A stretch of DNA of 64,000 nt. Source: Stomorhina lunata. Taxonomy: Eukaryota; Arthropoda; Insecta; Diptera; Rhiniidae. The position numbers and the translations under genes were made by a program. The stretch is from NCBI GenBank assembly GCA_933228675.1, contig OW121744.1, positions 114,723,600-114,787,599 on the forward strand, read 5' to 3'. Shown here one piece after another: positions 1 through 11,045 of the stretch; the stretch's first letter is position 1, and the number at the start of each line of letters is the position of its first letter. The notes below the pieces were generated by a model. It saw only the letters and a program-made list of their open reading frames with translations. It was not told the origin of the DNA and did not search any database.

Positions 1-1550
1 ATAGCAAAAATTTCTATAAAGTTTTTTATGGCAAAAATTTCTATAAAATGTTTTATAGCAAAAATTTCTATAACATTTTTTATAGCAAAAATTTCTATAA
101 ATTCTATAAAATTTTTTATATCAAAAATTTCTATAAAATGTTTTATAGCAAAAATTTTTATAACATTTTTTATAGCAAAAATTTCTATACAACTTTTTAT
201 AGCAAAAATTTCTATAAAACTTTTTATACCAAAAATTTCTACAAAATGTTTTATAGCAAAAATTTCTACAAAATTTTTTATAGCAAAAATTTCTATAAAA
301 TTTTTTATAGCAAAAATTTCTATAAAACTTTTTATACCAAAAATTTCTACAAAATTTTTTATAACAAAAATTTCTATAAAATTTTTTATAGCAAAAATTT
401 CTATAAAATTTTTTATAGCAAAAATTTCTATAAAATTTTTTATAGCAAAAATTTCTATAAAATTTTTTATAGCAAAAATTTCTATAAAATTTTTTATACC
501 TAAAATTTCTACAAAATTTTTTATAGCAAAAATTTCTATAAAATTTTTTATAGCAAAAATTTCTATAAAATTTTTTATAGCAAAAATTTCTATAAAATGT
601 TTTATAGCAAAAATTTCTATAAAATTTTTTATAGCAAAAATTTCTATAAAACTATTTATAGCAAAAATTTCTATAAAATTTTTTATAGCAAAAATTTCTA
701 TAAAATTTTTTATGGCAAAAATTTTTATAAAATTTTTTATAGCAAAAATTTCTATAAAATTTTTTATAGCAAAAATTTCTATAAAATTTTTAACAGGAAA
801 AATTGTGTGTAAAATTTTTTATAGAAAATAATGTCTGTTACATTTTTTTATAGAAAATATTTTTTATAAAATTTCTTAAAGAAAACATTTTCTATAAAAG
901 TTTGTTAAGAAAAAAAATTGTATATAATTTTTTATAGAAAAAATTTTCAATAAAATTTTGTTATCGAAAAAAAGTTTTATAGAAAAAATTATCAATAAAT
1001 TTTGTTATCCAAAAAAATTTCTACAAAATTTTAATCAAAAAATTTTTTATAGCAAAAATATTAAAAAAAAAAAATATTGAGAAATTTTTTTTGTTAAATT
1101 TCTTAAAGAAAAAATTTTCTATATTAGTTTTAAAGAAAAATTGTTTATTAAATTTTGTTAACGAAAAAAAAACTTAACTAAGAAAATTGTCAATAAATTT
1201 TGTTAACGAAAAAATTTTCTACAAAATTTAAAAAAAAAAATTTTATAGCAAAAATTTTCTATAAAATTTTTTATAGCAAAAATTTTCTATAAAATTTTTT
1301 ATAGAAAAAATTTTCTATAAATTTTTTTAAAGAAAATATTGTGTGTAACATTTTTTATAGAAAATATTGTCTGTCACATTTTTTAAAGAAAAAAAAATTA
1401 TAAAAGTTCTTAAAGAAAATTTTTTCTATAAAAGTTTTAAAAGAAAAAATTTTTAATAAAATTTTTTTATAGAAAAAATTTTCAAAAAAATTTTGTTATA
1501 GAAGAAATCTTCAAAAAAATGTTGTTATATTTATTTCATGTCTGTCTTTC
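1..1550. repeat. 27-bp A+T-rich tandem array, decayed on its right side
   Basis: About thirty near-identical 27-bp units run from the window edge to about 830. Each joins an ATTTCTATAAAA half to a TTTTTTATAGCAAAA half. Further right the units drift into TTTTATAGAAAAAATT-like remnants up to about 1550. Because 27 is a multiple of three, the array leaves long open frames with a 9-residue periodicity; I read these as non-coding. It belongs to the same sequence family as the arrays at 43-48 and 57-59 kb. The left end lies outside the window. Confidence 0.9.
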
Positions 1551-1570
1551 TATCGTTTACAACCGTTTTG

Positions 1571-1845
1571 TATAGAAAAGTTAACGGTCGTTGAAGTTTT
1601 CTATAGAAAAGTTAACGATCGTTGAAGTTTTCTATAGAAAAGTTCACGATCGTTGAAGTTTTCTATAGAAAAGTTAACGATCGTTTAAGTTTTCTATAGA
1701 AAAGTAAACGATCGTTTAAGTTTTCTATAGAAAAGTTAACGATCGTTTAAGTTTTCTATAGAAAAGTTAACGATCGTTTAAGTTTTCTATAGAAAAGTTA
1801 ACGATCTTTAAGTTTTCTATAGAAAAGTTAAAGATCGTTTATATT
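1571..1845. repeat. 31-bp minisatellite, about 9 copies
   Basis: Each unit has a 14-bp palindrome TTTTCTATAGAAAA followed by a 17-bp half close to GTTAACGATCGTTGAAG or GTTAACGATCGTTTAAG. The second half is itself largely self-complementary (TTAACGATCGTTAA core). This is the first of several arrays with the same period. Confidence 0.95.
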
Positions 1846-2611
1846 TTCTGTCTATCTGTCTTCTTGTCTTTCGAAGATCTTTGCAAAGCATAATCAACCC
1901 ATTTCTTATATCGGTTCTGATTGACGCCTGATCGTCTTGTGAGCATATCTGATGATATCTAGATAAAACTATCCTTCATTAGCAATTAGTCGTAGTACAT
2001 TTTCATAGGGTACCTTTTAAAATAAAATTTGCTACTCACTTGTTCTTGTTCTGTTACAAGAACGTATGTCTTCCAAATAAAAAAAAAAATCGACACATTT
2101 ACGCATGTGACTGGCGTTCGTTCATTCAACTGCTTCCATTGATGGTTATGCCAGTGGGATTTAAGTAATTTCTTTAAATGCTGCTGCTCTCATCATCATT
2201 AACATCATCATCATGTTTCTACCTTATCGATCATAATGACGTTTGGTGACGCCAAAATTAATAACTTTTTATGACGAGTTGTTGCTTATTACAGTTTTTG
2301 TGTGTTTCAAATTTTCGTAAATTCAATATTAAAATTCCAAACACATTTTTTTTAAATAATAAATAATGTAAAAGGTCTGTCGTCTTATTATAAAAGTATC
2401 TACTTATCTGTTTACTTTTATAAACAAATAATGAAAATTATTTAACAAAAAATTATTGACATGGAAATATTTTTATTATTAATAAAATAAAATTTTATTT
2501 ATGGCAAAAATAAATTATATAAAAAATTATTTTTAAACTGTTAATCAGTAGAAGAGTAGTAGGAAGAGACTCTTCATTTAAATAAGAATTCACACGAAAT
2601 CAGCGATAGCT
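1846..2611. other. Non-coding spacer between arrays
   Basis: I see no gene here. The stretch is complex-sequence DNA with short A+T runs and a small CATCATCAT-type run near 2190-2212. There are no convincing splice sites or RNA genes. Confidence 0.5.
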
Positions 2612-3795
2612 TAAGTTTTATATACAAAACTTTAAGAGAGATTAAGTTTTCTATAAAAAAGGTAACCATCGTTTAAGTTTTGTATAGAAAAGTTCAAGAT
2701 CGTCAAGGTTTTCTACAGAAAAGTTAACGATCGTTAAGGTTTTCTATAGAAAAGTTAACGATCGTTAAGGTTTTCTATAGAAAAGTTAACGATCGTTAAA
2801 GTTTTCTATAGAAAAGTTAACGATCGTTAAGGTTTTCTTTAGAAAAGTTAACGATCGTTAAGGTTTTCTATAAAAAAGTTAACGATCATTAAGGTATTGT
2901 ATAGAAAAGTTTACGATCTTTAAGGTTTTCTATAGAAAAGTTAACGATCGTTAAGTTTTTCTATAGAAAAGTTAACGATCGTTAAGTTTTTCTATAGAAA
3001 AGTTAACGATCGTTAAGTTTTTCTATAGAAAAGTTAACGATCGTTAAGTTTTTCTATAGAAAAGTTAACGATCGTTAAGTTTTTCTATAGAAAAGTTAAC
3101 GATCGTTAAGGTTTTCTATAGAAAAGTTAACGATCGTTGATGTTTTCTATAGAAAAGTTAACGATCGTTAAGTTTTTCTATAGAAAAGTTAACGATCGTT
3201 AAGTTTTTCTATAGAAAAGTTAACGATCGTTAAGGTTTTCTATAGAAAAGTTAACGATCGTTGATGTTTTCTATAGAAAAGTTAACGATCGTTGAAGTTT
3301 TCTATAGAAAAGTTAACGATCGTTGAAGTTTTCTATAGAAAAGTTAACGATCGTTCAGTTTTTCTATAGAAAAGTTTACGATCGTTAAGTTTTTCTATAG
3401 AAAAGTTAACGATCGTTAAGTTTTTCTATAGAAAAGTTAACGATCGTTAAGTTTTTCTATAGAAAAGTTAACGATCGTTAAGGTTTTCTATAGAAAAGTT
3501 AACGATCGTTAAGGTTTTCTATAGAAAAGTTAACGATCGTTGATGTTTTCTATAGAAAAGTTAACGATCGTTGAAGTTTTCTATAGAAAAGTTAACGATC
3601 TTTAAAGTTCTCTATAGAAAAGTTAACGATCGTTAAGGTTTTCTATAAAAAAGTTAACGATCGTTAAGGTTTTGTGTAGAAAAGTTTGCGATCTTTAAAG
3701 TTTTCTATAGAAAAGTTAACGATCGTTTAAGTTTACTGTATTAAAGTTTATAATCGTTTAGGTTTTCTATAGAAAAGTTTATGATCATTAAATAA
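2612..3795. repeat. 31-bp minisatellite, about 38 copies
   Basis: Same unit as the array at 1571: a TTTTCTATAGAAAA palindrome plus a GTTAACGATCGTTAAG-type half. Subtypes with GTTAAGG, GTTAAGT and GTTGATG at the junction recur as short blocks, which suggests amplification of several-unit segments. The edges decay into single-base variants. Confidence 0.95.
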
Positions 3796-4849
3796 GTTAA
3801 CTATCAATAACCTAAAGAATAGTTGGCGATCGCCTATGTTTCCATTCGCATTCCTTTCGAAAAGTTGCGACTGTCTTGGTTTTCTTTAGACATCTTGGCG
3901 ATCGTTTAATTTTATTTAGACAAGTTGGAGATCGTCTTAGTTTTAGACAGAACAATTTCAATAAAACTTTGAAGAAGATCATTATCGCAAAATAAACGAT
4001 TATATATTTATTTGTGTATTAAAAACACTCACAACGAATGGTCAATATTTATGGACTACGACAACGCAAGTCAAGGTGAAGTCGTCAATCATTTAATGAG
4101 TTTGACACTTTAAGTGTTACCATACTTAGACGACGACTTCATTTAAAATGAAAAATATTTGAATATTAAAAAATAACGATGGAATAAAACAAAACGTAAT
4201 GAAACATCTGAACGCCTACTTTTCAATAACAGAATTTTATGAAAATTTTAAAACAGAAAAAGAGGAAACATAAAGAATCATTAAAAATGTTTGTTATTGT
4301 TTTATGATTAATTGGCCGAAATTTTAAGAAAAACCGGAAAATAACTAAAATACCAAAAAAGGGGGTTTCATAAAAAATATTGACCCACCACATGCTTAAT
4401 TCGTTTTTTTATTGTTACTTTTGCTGGAATCAAACAAATTATTTGACAGCTGATCGCTCAGCCCTACCGATCGATCAGCTGGAGATTTCAAAAGTGTAAA
4501 CGAACAATTTGTTGATTGTAATTTAATTTCGTTTTTTCCATCCTTCTGGTCTTAAAGCCAAAGGGCTTTCAAGGTTATTAATTTATTGTTTTTTTGAGAA
4601 ATGATTTATTAAATAAAAATTTCATTAGAACTGATCAATAAGAAGAATTTCGTTCCGCCAAATTACAATAATAACAAGTTGTGAAGAAGATTAGCTAAAG
4701 TTAGAGGCATTTAAGTAATTATGTAATCATGTAAGTTCTAAATGACTTGTCTTGTGTCTCTTAAGGTATTCAATTTAAAACTACAAAAGTTTGAAAGCCG
4801 ACAAATCAACTCCTTAAGTGATCACAATTTTTCGCCAAATTTTTTTTAA
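3796..4849. other. Gene-less spacer with one perfect hairpin
   Basis: No coding region is evident. A perfect 10-bp inverted repeat lies at 4447-4456 (CAGCTGATCG) and 4472-4481 (CGATCAGCTG) with a 15-base loop. The surroundings are A+T rich and contain no recognisable family. Confidence 0.5.
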
Positions 4850-5300
4850 AGATCGTAAATTTTTCTATAGAAAACTTCAACGATCGTTAACTTTGCTATA
4901 GAAAACTTCAACAATCGTTAACTTTTCTATAGAAAACTTCAACGATCGTGAAATTTTCTATAGAAAACTTCAATGATCGTGAACTTTTCTATAGAAAACT
5001 TTAACGATCGTGAACTTTTCTATAGAAAACTTCAATGATCGTGAACTTTTCTATAGAAAACTTCAACGATCGTTATCTTTTCTATAGAAAACTTCAACGA
5101 TCGTTAACTTTTCTATAGAAAACTTCAACGATCGTTAACTTTTCTATAGAAAACTTCAACGATCGTTAACTTTTCTTTAGAAAACTTTAACGATCGTTAA
5201 CTTTTCTATAGAAAACTTCAACGATCGTTAATTTTTCTATAGAAAAGTTAACGATCGTTGAAGTTTTCTATAGAAAAGTGTAGAAAACTTAAGCGATCGG
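4850..5300. repeat. 31-bp minisatellite in inverted orientation, about 14 copies
   Basis: The units read AACGATCGTTAAC, TTTTCTATAGAAAA, CTTC, which is the reverse complement of the neighbouring arrays. The orientation switches back near 5235-5275, where the usual GTTGAAGTTTTCTATAG order returns for about one unit before the array ends. Confidence 0.93.
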
Positions 5301-6050
5301 TCATTTTTTTATAGAAAAATAGCACGATCGCCAACTTTTTTTTATAGAAAAGACGAGTGATCATTTCGTATCAAAAACTTTAAAACAAGCCGTCAAAAAT
5401 GGGTTGGTTGAAAAAACGACTTAAACCCATAAATTTCAAATGTTCTTAATCTATGCAAAAAATCTTAAAGAAATTCTTCAAAATTTTTATGATCTACAAC
5501 TCTTTTATTCCAGCCATTTATCAAATCGATCTTGAAACCTAAAAAAAGTTACTTGTGTCTTCTACTTTTGATTTAACGATTTTTTTAATTAAATTTAAAT
5601 CATAAAATGGCAAATAACACCAAAAATGTATGTAAAAATTTGAGAGTAGGTTTTTCTGAAACCACAAAAAAAAAGAAAAGAACGTACACACCTCAGTCAA
5701 ATTTCTTTTTTATTTGGAATCAACAATAAATAAATCTAACAATTCCGAAAAAATAGACAAAAATAAATATCAGACTTTAATAATGGCAAAAATGTCTTTA
5801 AAAACTTACATCATCAAAATTTCACCATAACTTCAAAAAGTACCAAAAAAATTTTATTACAGGCAAAATTTAAAGCTTTAGTGATTCATTTGTACTCGCA
5901 ATAAAAAAAAGTACTAGACAAACATGTTTAATGTTCAAAAAGAAAGTCCACGAGTTGGTGTATGATTTATTTGAATGCGTTAGAATGTTTAATAAGGGCA
6001 TTCACTTAAACAATTTGAAACTTGTAAAAAAGCAAAAAAACAAAATTAAG
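5301..6050. other. Gene-less A+T-rich spacer
   Basis: I see no open reading frame with protein character, no RNA gene and no recognisable transposon. The sequence is A+T rich with poly(A) runs. Confidence 0.45.
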
Positions 6051-7640
6051 GCAAAGAAAAGTCAACGATCGTTAAGTTTTTTATAAAAAAGTTTACCATC
6101 GTTGAAGTTTTTAATAGAAAAGTTCGCGATCGTTAAAGTTTTCTATAGAAAAGCTAACGATCGTTGAATTTTTCTATAGAAAAGTTCACGATCGTTAAAG
6201 TTTTCTATAGAATAGTTAACGATCGTTAAGGTTTTCTATAGAAAAGTTAACGTTTGTTACAATTTTCTATAGAAAAGTTAACGATCGTTAAGTTTTTTAT
6301 AAAAAAGTTTACCATCGTTAAAGTTTTCTACAGAAAAGTGAACTATCGTTAAAGTTTTCTATAGGAAAGTTAACGATCGTTAAATTTTTCTATAGAAAAG
6401 TTAACGATCGTTAAAGTTTTCTATAGAAAAGTTAACGATCGTTAAATTTTTCTATAGAAAAGTTAACGATCGTTAAATTTCTCTATAGAAAAGTTAACGA
6501 TCGTTAAATTTTTCTATAGAAAAGTTAAAGATCGTTAAATTTTTCTATAGAAAAGTTAACGATCGTTAAATTTTTCTATAGAAAAGTTAACGATCGTTAA
6601 ATTTTTCTATAGAAAAGTTAACGATCGTTAATTTTTTTTTATAGAAAAGTTAACGATCGTTAAATTTTTCTATAGAAAAGTTAACGATCGTTAAATTTTT
6701 CTATAGAAAAGTTAACGATCGTTAAATTTTTCTATAGAAAAGTTAACGATCGTTAAATTTTTCTATAAAAAAGTTAACGATCGTTAAATTTTTCTATAGA
6801 AAAGTTCACGATCATTAAATTTTTCTATAGAAAAGTTAACGATCGTTAAATTTTTCCATAGAAAAGTTAACGATCGTTAAATTTTTCTATAGAAAAGTTA
6901 ACGATCGTTAAATTTTTCTATAGAAAAGTTAACGATCGTTAAATTTTTCTATAGAAAAGTTAACGATCGTTAAATTTTTCTATAGAAAAGTTAACGATCG
7001 TTAAATTTTTCTATAGAAAAGTTAACGATCGTTAAATTTTTCTATAGAAAAGTTAACGATCGTTAAATTTTTCTATAGAAAAGTTAACGATCGTTAAATT
7101 TTTCTATAGAAAAGTTAACGATCGTTAAATTTTTCTATAGAAAAGTTAACGATCGTTAAATTTTTCTATATAAAAGTTAACGATCGTTAAATTTTTCTAT
7201 AGAAAAGTTAACGATCGTTAAATTTTTCTATTTTATAGAAAAGTTAACGATCGTTAAATTTTTCTATAGAAAAGTTAACGATCGTTAAATTTTTCTATAG
7301 AAAAGTTAACGATCGTTAAATTTTTCTATAGAAAAGTTAACGATCGTTAAATTTTTCTATAGAAAAGTTAACGATCCTTAAATTTTCTATAGAAAAGTTA
7401 ACGATCGTTAAATTGTTCTATGGAGAAGTTAACGATCGTTAAATTTTTCTATACAGAAGTAAAAAATCGTTAAATTTTTCTATAGAAAAGTTAACGAGTA
7501 AAATTTTTCTATAGAGAAGTTAACGATCGTTAAATTTTAACATAAAAAAAGTTAACGAGCGTTAAATTTTAACAAAGAAAAATTAGCAATTGTTAAAGTC
7601 TTTTAAAGAAAAAACTATCGTTTAAGTTAAAGGATCGTAA
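6051..7640. repeat. 31-bp minisatellite, about 48 copies, the most homogeneous array
   Basis: The units are almost uniform: GTTAACGATCGTTAA, a 14-bp palindrome, followed by ATTTTTCTATAGAAAA, which holds another palindrome. Within 6600-7380 most neighbours are identical, pointing to recent homogenisation. A unit near 7230 carries a small internal duplication. Both flanks are more degenerate than the centre. Confidence 0.95.
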
Positions 7641-9356
7641 AAGTTTTCTATAGAAATGTTTTTTTTTCATAGAACATTTTTTTTTTGTTTGCTTTGATTT
7701 TCTTAAAAGTTAGGCTTAATTAAATCGCCTCTACTGTATGCCCCAAAAAATTTATGAACGAAATTATTTCTTCAATGAAATTTTGTTTTTATCTCTGTTT
7801 ATATTTTACTCATAGAAAAAAAAGCTCGTCCACAAAAAGTTTTTAAACAACCCTTCAAAAGCTTTGAAACCTTAAAAGACCTTAGCGAGCTTTAATGCAA
7901 TTTTTTCTCGTTTCGAGTCGTCAGTTGTTTGTAGATATTTTTAGAGTAAAAACGTGTAAAAAATGCAAATAAAATTTTATAATTTCAAAAAGAAAATTGT
8001 GTATAATTATAAGAAAAATAATTTGTTTAAAATTAGCATATAAATTTATAAAGGAATTAATCATATAAATATAATCAAGTTAAAAAAATATATTAAAGTT
8101 TTTTTAAAAGAAAATTTGTTAAATGTTATTTAAATTAATTAAAAATTAGAAAAATATATTAAAATTGTTATATAAAGTTAAAAAGTTATTAAATTGTTTA
8201 TGATAATTAAAGCATTTATAACAGTATTAAAATTAATCTTTAAATAATTAAATCCCTAAATAAAATTTATAAAAGTTGGTTTAAAATTTTCTAAAAATAA
8301 ATTAAACTTATGAAATACAAAAATAATATTCTAAATTAGAACAAAATCCTAAGTTTTTGCAAAAAGAAAAAATTTACTACCGTTAATTATGTCAAATGTG
8401 ACAGCTCAATACTTTTGACTATATACATATACACCCATCTAAACACGCATTTTAAAGCAATATTTTTGGTGGTTCTTCTGTGAGTGGGGGCTCTTGAAAA
8501 TAGTAAAAATATATAACAAGCCTTAAAAAGAAAGCTTTTAGTTTTATGTAAATTGGCCATAAAAACTCGTACAATAGCAAAAACCACATCAACAATTGTT
8601 CTATTGACAAAGCAGCTAAAAACGACAACAATAAAAATATAACCACCAATTTCATACAAACAAATGTTAAAAAGTTAAGCAAAGGAGGAAATCAGCTGTT
8701 TCTAATTTATCTCTATACTAAAATAACAAAAACTTTAAAAGCCTACCTAACACCCTCTACTTAAAGAAGTTTAATTTCAATATTTTTAAAAATAACAATT
8801 CAACCCATTCATTTTAAAAAGAATCTCTTTAGTTAATCAGTTCAAGGCCAGTTCTTTTGAGCAATTTAATGCAACAGCATTAAAAATAATTTTCTTAAAA
8901 CTGAAATAAACACACACCAAAGGTCCTTTTACAACAAAAATAAAAGACATTTCTAATACAAATCCCCTGACTAAATAAAACACACTCACAAACAGAAGGA
9001 AACGGAAGGAAACTTGTGCCAATTCTATTAATAAAGAGAAAGAAAAACAAAAAGTATGAAAAAAGCTCAAAGTTTGTGTGTGTAAACAAAAACAACAGCA
9101 ATAACAACAAAGCAAAAGTGTTTGTTTATTATTAAAAGAAAGTGTTGCATACTGTAAGGCTTGTTAAAATTACTAAAACTGTTAAAGTGTGTGTGTTTTT
9201 GCTTTACCTTTTTCATGTTTACCTTAATAACGTTAACATTCATGTTTTTTTAAAACGTTTTATTTAAAAAAAACGTGCATTTAATTACAACAGAAACTTT
9301 GCATTAGTAATAATACAATATTCCTATAAAATACAACAAATAACACAACAAATAAA
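7641..9356. other. Upstream region of stmA, no gene seen
   Basis: About 1.7 kb of A+T-rich DNA between the last upstream array and the first candidate stmA exon. Purine/pyrimidine-biased stretches give short minus-strand frames without protein character. Promoter elements cannot be pinned down from sequence alone, but the transcription start for the 9357 exon should lie here. Confidence 0.4.
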
Positions 9357-9441
9357 ATGGCCTTAATCACTTGGTGTTTTGAACCTAGAGAAATACCAGA
9401 ATTTTTGGATACATTTATACAGAAATGTACAGATCCATCAT
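9357..9441 (+). CDS. stmA: Candidate alternative first coding exon of stmA (long N-terminus)
   Basis: An ATG in a good fly context (AAAATGG) opens 28 codons and one extra base, then meets a strong donor (T|GTAAGT). The encoded start is MALITWCFEPREIPEFLDTF and continues to a Cys codon split across the junction. The leftover base matches the phase of the acceptor at 14195, so splicing gives a Cys-rich join and a protein of about 815 aa instead of 789. No stop interrupts the join. I cannot confirm use without transcripts; it could also start another transcript. Confidence 0.5.
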
Positions 9442-9489
9442 GTAAGTATATTTAAAAAAGTAAACTTTAGCTAAACTAGAGCTAATTAA

Positions 9490-10612
9490 CAACTTTTCTA
9501 TAAAAAACCAAGGCCTACGCCAACTTTTCTATAGAAAACAAAGGCTTACGCCAACTTTTCTATAGAAAACCAAGGCTTACGCCAACTTTTCAATAGAAAA
9601 CCAAGGCTTACGCCAACTTTTTTATATAAAACCAAGGCTTACGCCAACTTTTCTATAGAAAACCAAGGCTTACGCCAACTTTTCTGTAGAAAACCAAGGC
9701 TTCTGCCAACTTTTCTATATAAAACTAGGGCTTACGCTAACTTTTCTATAGAAAACTAGGGCTTACGCCAACTTTTCTATAGAAAACCAAGGCTTACGAA
9801 CTTTTCTATAGAAAACCAAGACTTACGCCAACTTTTCTATAGAAAACCAAGGCTTACGCCAACTTTTCTATAGAAAACCAAGGCTTACGCCGACTTTTCT
9901 ACAGAAAACCAAGGCTTACGCCAACTTTTCTATAGAAAACCAAGGCTTACGCCAACTTTTCTACAGAAAACCAAGGCTTACGCCAACTTTTCTATAGAAA
10001 ACCAAGGCTTACGCCAACTTTTCTACAGAAAACCAAGGCTTACGCCAACTTTTCTATAGAAAACCAAGGCTTACGCCAACTTTTCTATAGAAAACCAAGG
10101 CTTACGCCAACTTTTCTATAGAAAACCAAGGCTTACGCCAACTTTTCTATAGAAAACCAAGGCTTACGCCAACTTTTCTATAGAAAACCAAGGCTTACGC
10201 CAACTTTTCTATAGAAAACCAAGGCTTACGCCAACTTTTCTATAGAAAACCAAGGCTTACGCCAACTTTTCTATAGAAAACCAAGGCTTACGCCAACTTT
10301 TCTATAGAAAACCAAGGCTTACGCCAAGTTTTCTATAGAAAAACAAGGCTTACGCCAACTTTTCTATATAAAACCAAGGCTTTCGCCAACTTTTCTATAG
10401 AAAACCAGAGCTTACGCCAACTTTTCTATAGAAAACCAAGGCTTACGCCAACTTTTCTATAGAAAACTAGGGCTTACGCTAACTTTTCTATAGAAAAATA
10501 GGGCTTACGCCAACTTTTCTATAGAAAACTAGGGCTTACGCCAACTTTTCTATAGAAAACAAAGGTTATTGACAACATTTCTATAGATATATCCTTTAAT
10601 TTAAGGCAAATA
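9490..10612. repeat. 31-bp minisatellite with a different partner half, about 36 copies
   Basis: The unit again has the 14-bp palindrome TTTTCTATAGAAAA and a total length of 31 bp, but the 17-bp partner is CCAAGGCTTACGCCAAC, unrelated to the GTTAACGATCGTT half upstream. Variants include CTAGGGCTTACGCTAAC. It lies in the intron downstream of the 9357 exon. Confidence 0.95.
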
Positions 10613-11003
10613 ACAACTTTTTATAGAATACTAAGTCTGTGACCAACTTTTTTTTCAAGCAAAAGCAGAAAAGAAAGTTTATCTTACATTATTTTTCAAA
10701 TTTCTTAATTTGTAACGGCTTTTACATTAAGACAAACACTTCAACTAGAAAATACAACCCTGGTAATTTTCATAAACTTGGCAGTACTTTTACTCACAGC
10801 TGTATGTCAATTGCAAATTTACACTCTCTTTTACACGTCAAAACATTTTCGTTCTCTTTTGTTAGTTGTCACTTTAGTATTGTTGTTGTTATTAGTAGTT
10901 TTTTATGATTAACATCACTTTTTTCCCAGTGAAGTTTGTTGATTAATCACAGAAATTATTAAAAATATTACAATATTTTTGTGAAATTGTTGTTTAATTG
11001 CAG

Positions 11004-11045
11004 TTTAAACAAGTTATTAAGCTCAAAGTTCAGCAACAATGTCGG
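11004..11045 (+). CDS. stmA: stmA first coding exon (short form), mostly 5' UTR with 7 coding bases
   Basis: A good acceptor (TTGTTTAATTGCAG) ends at 11003. The exon then holds an ATG at 11039-11041, and only ATGTCGG precedes a GTAAGA donor at 11046. The single overhanging base joins the acceptor at 14195 to give M-S-G-C-C-G-C-C-S-A-L-R-P-R-Y, the compact Cys-rich start typical of EFR3 proteins in other animals. This makes it the best-supported start despite its tiny coding part. Confidence 0.7.

Noticed and set aside
28..831. A 267-codon open frame of repeated KISIKFFIA-like units, and overlapping frames
   Set aside because: It is produced by a 27-bp A+T-rich tandem repeat, which leaves several frames open at once. 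There is no splice, start context or composition supporting a protein.
8387..9115. Minus-strand frames upstream of stmA rich in Phe, Leu and Cys
   Set aside because: They derive from A-rich plus-strand sequence, lack splice partners and resemble no known family.
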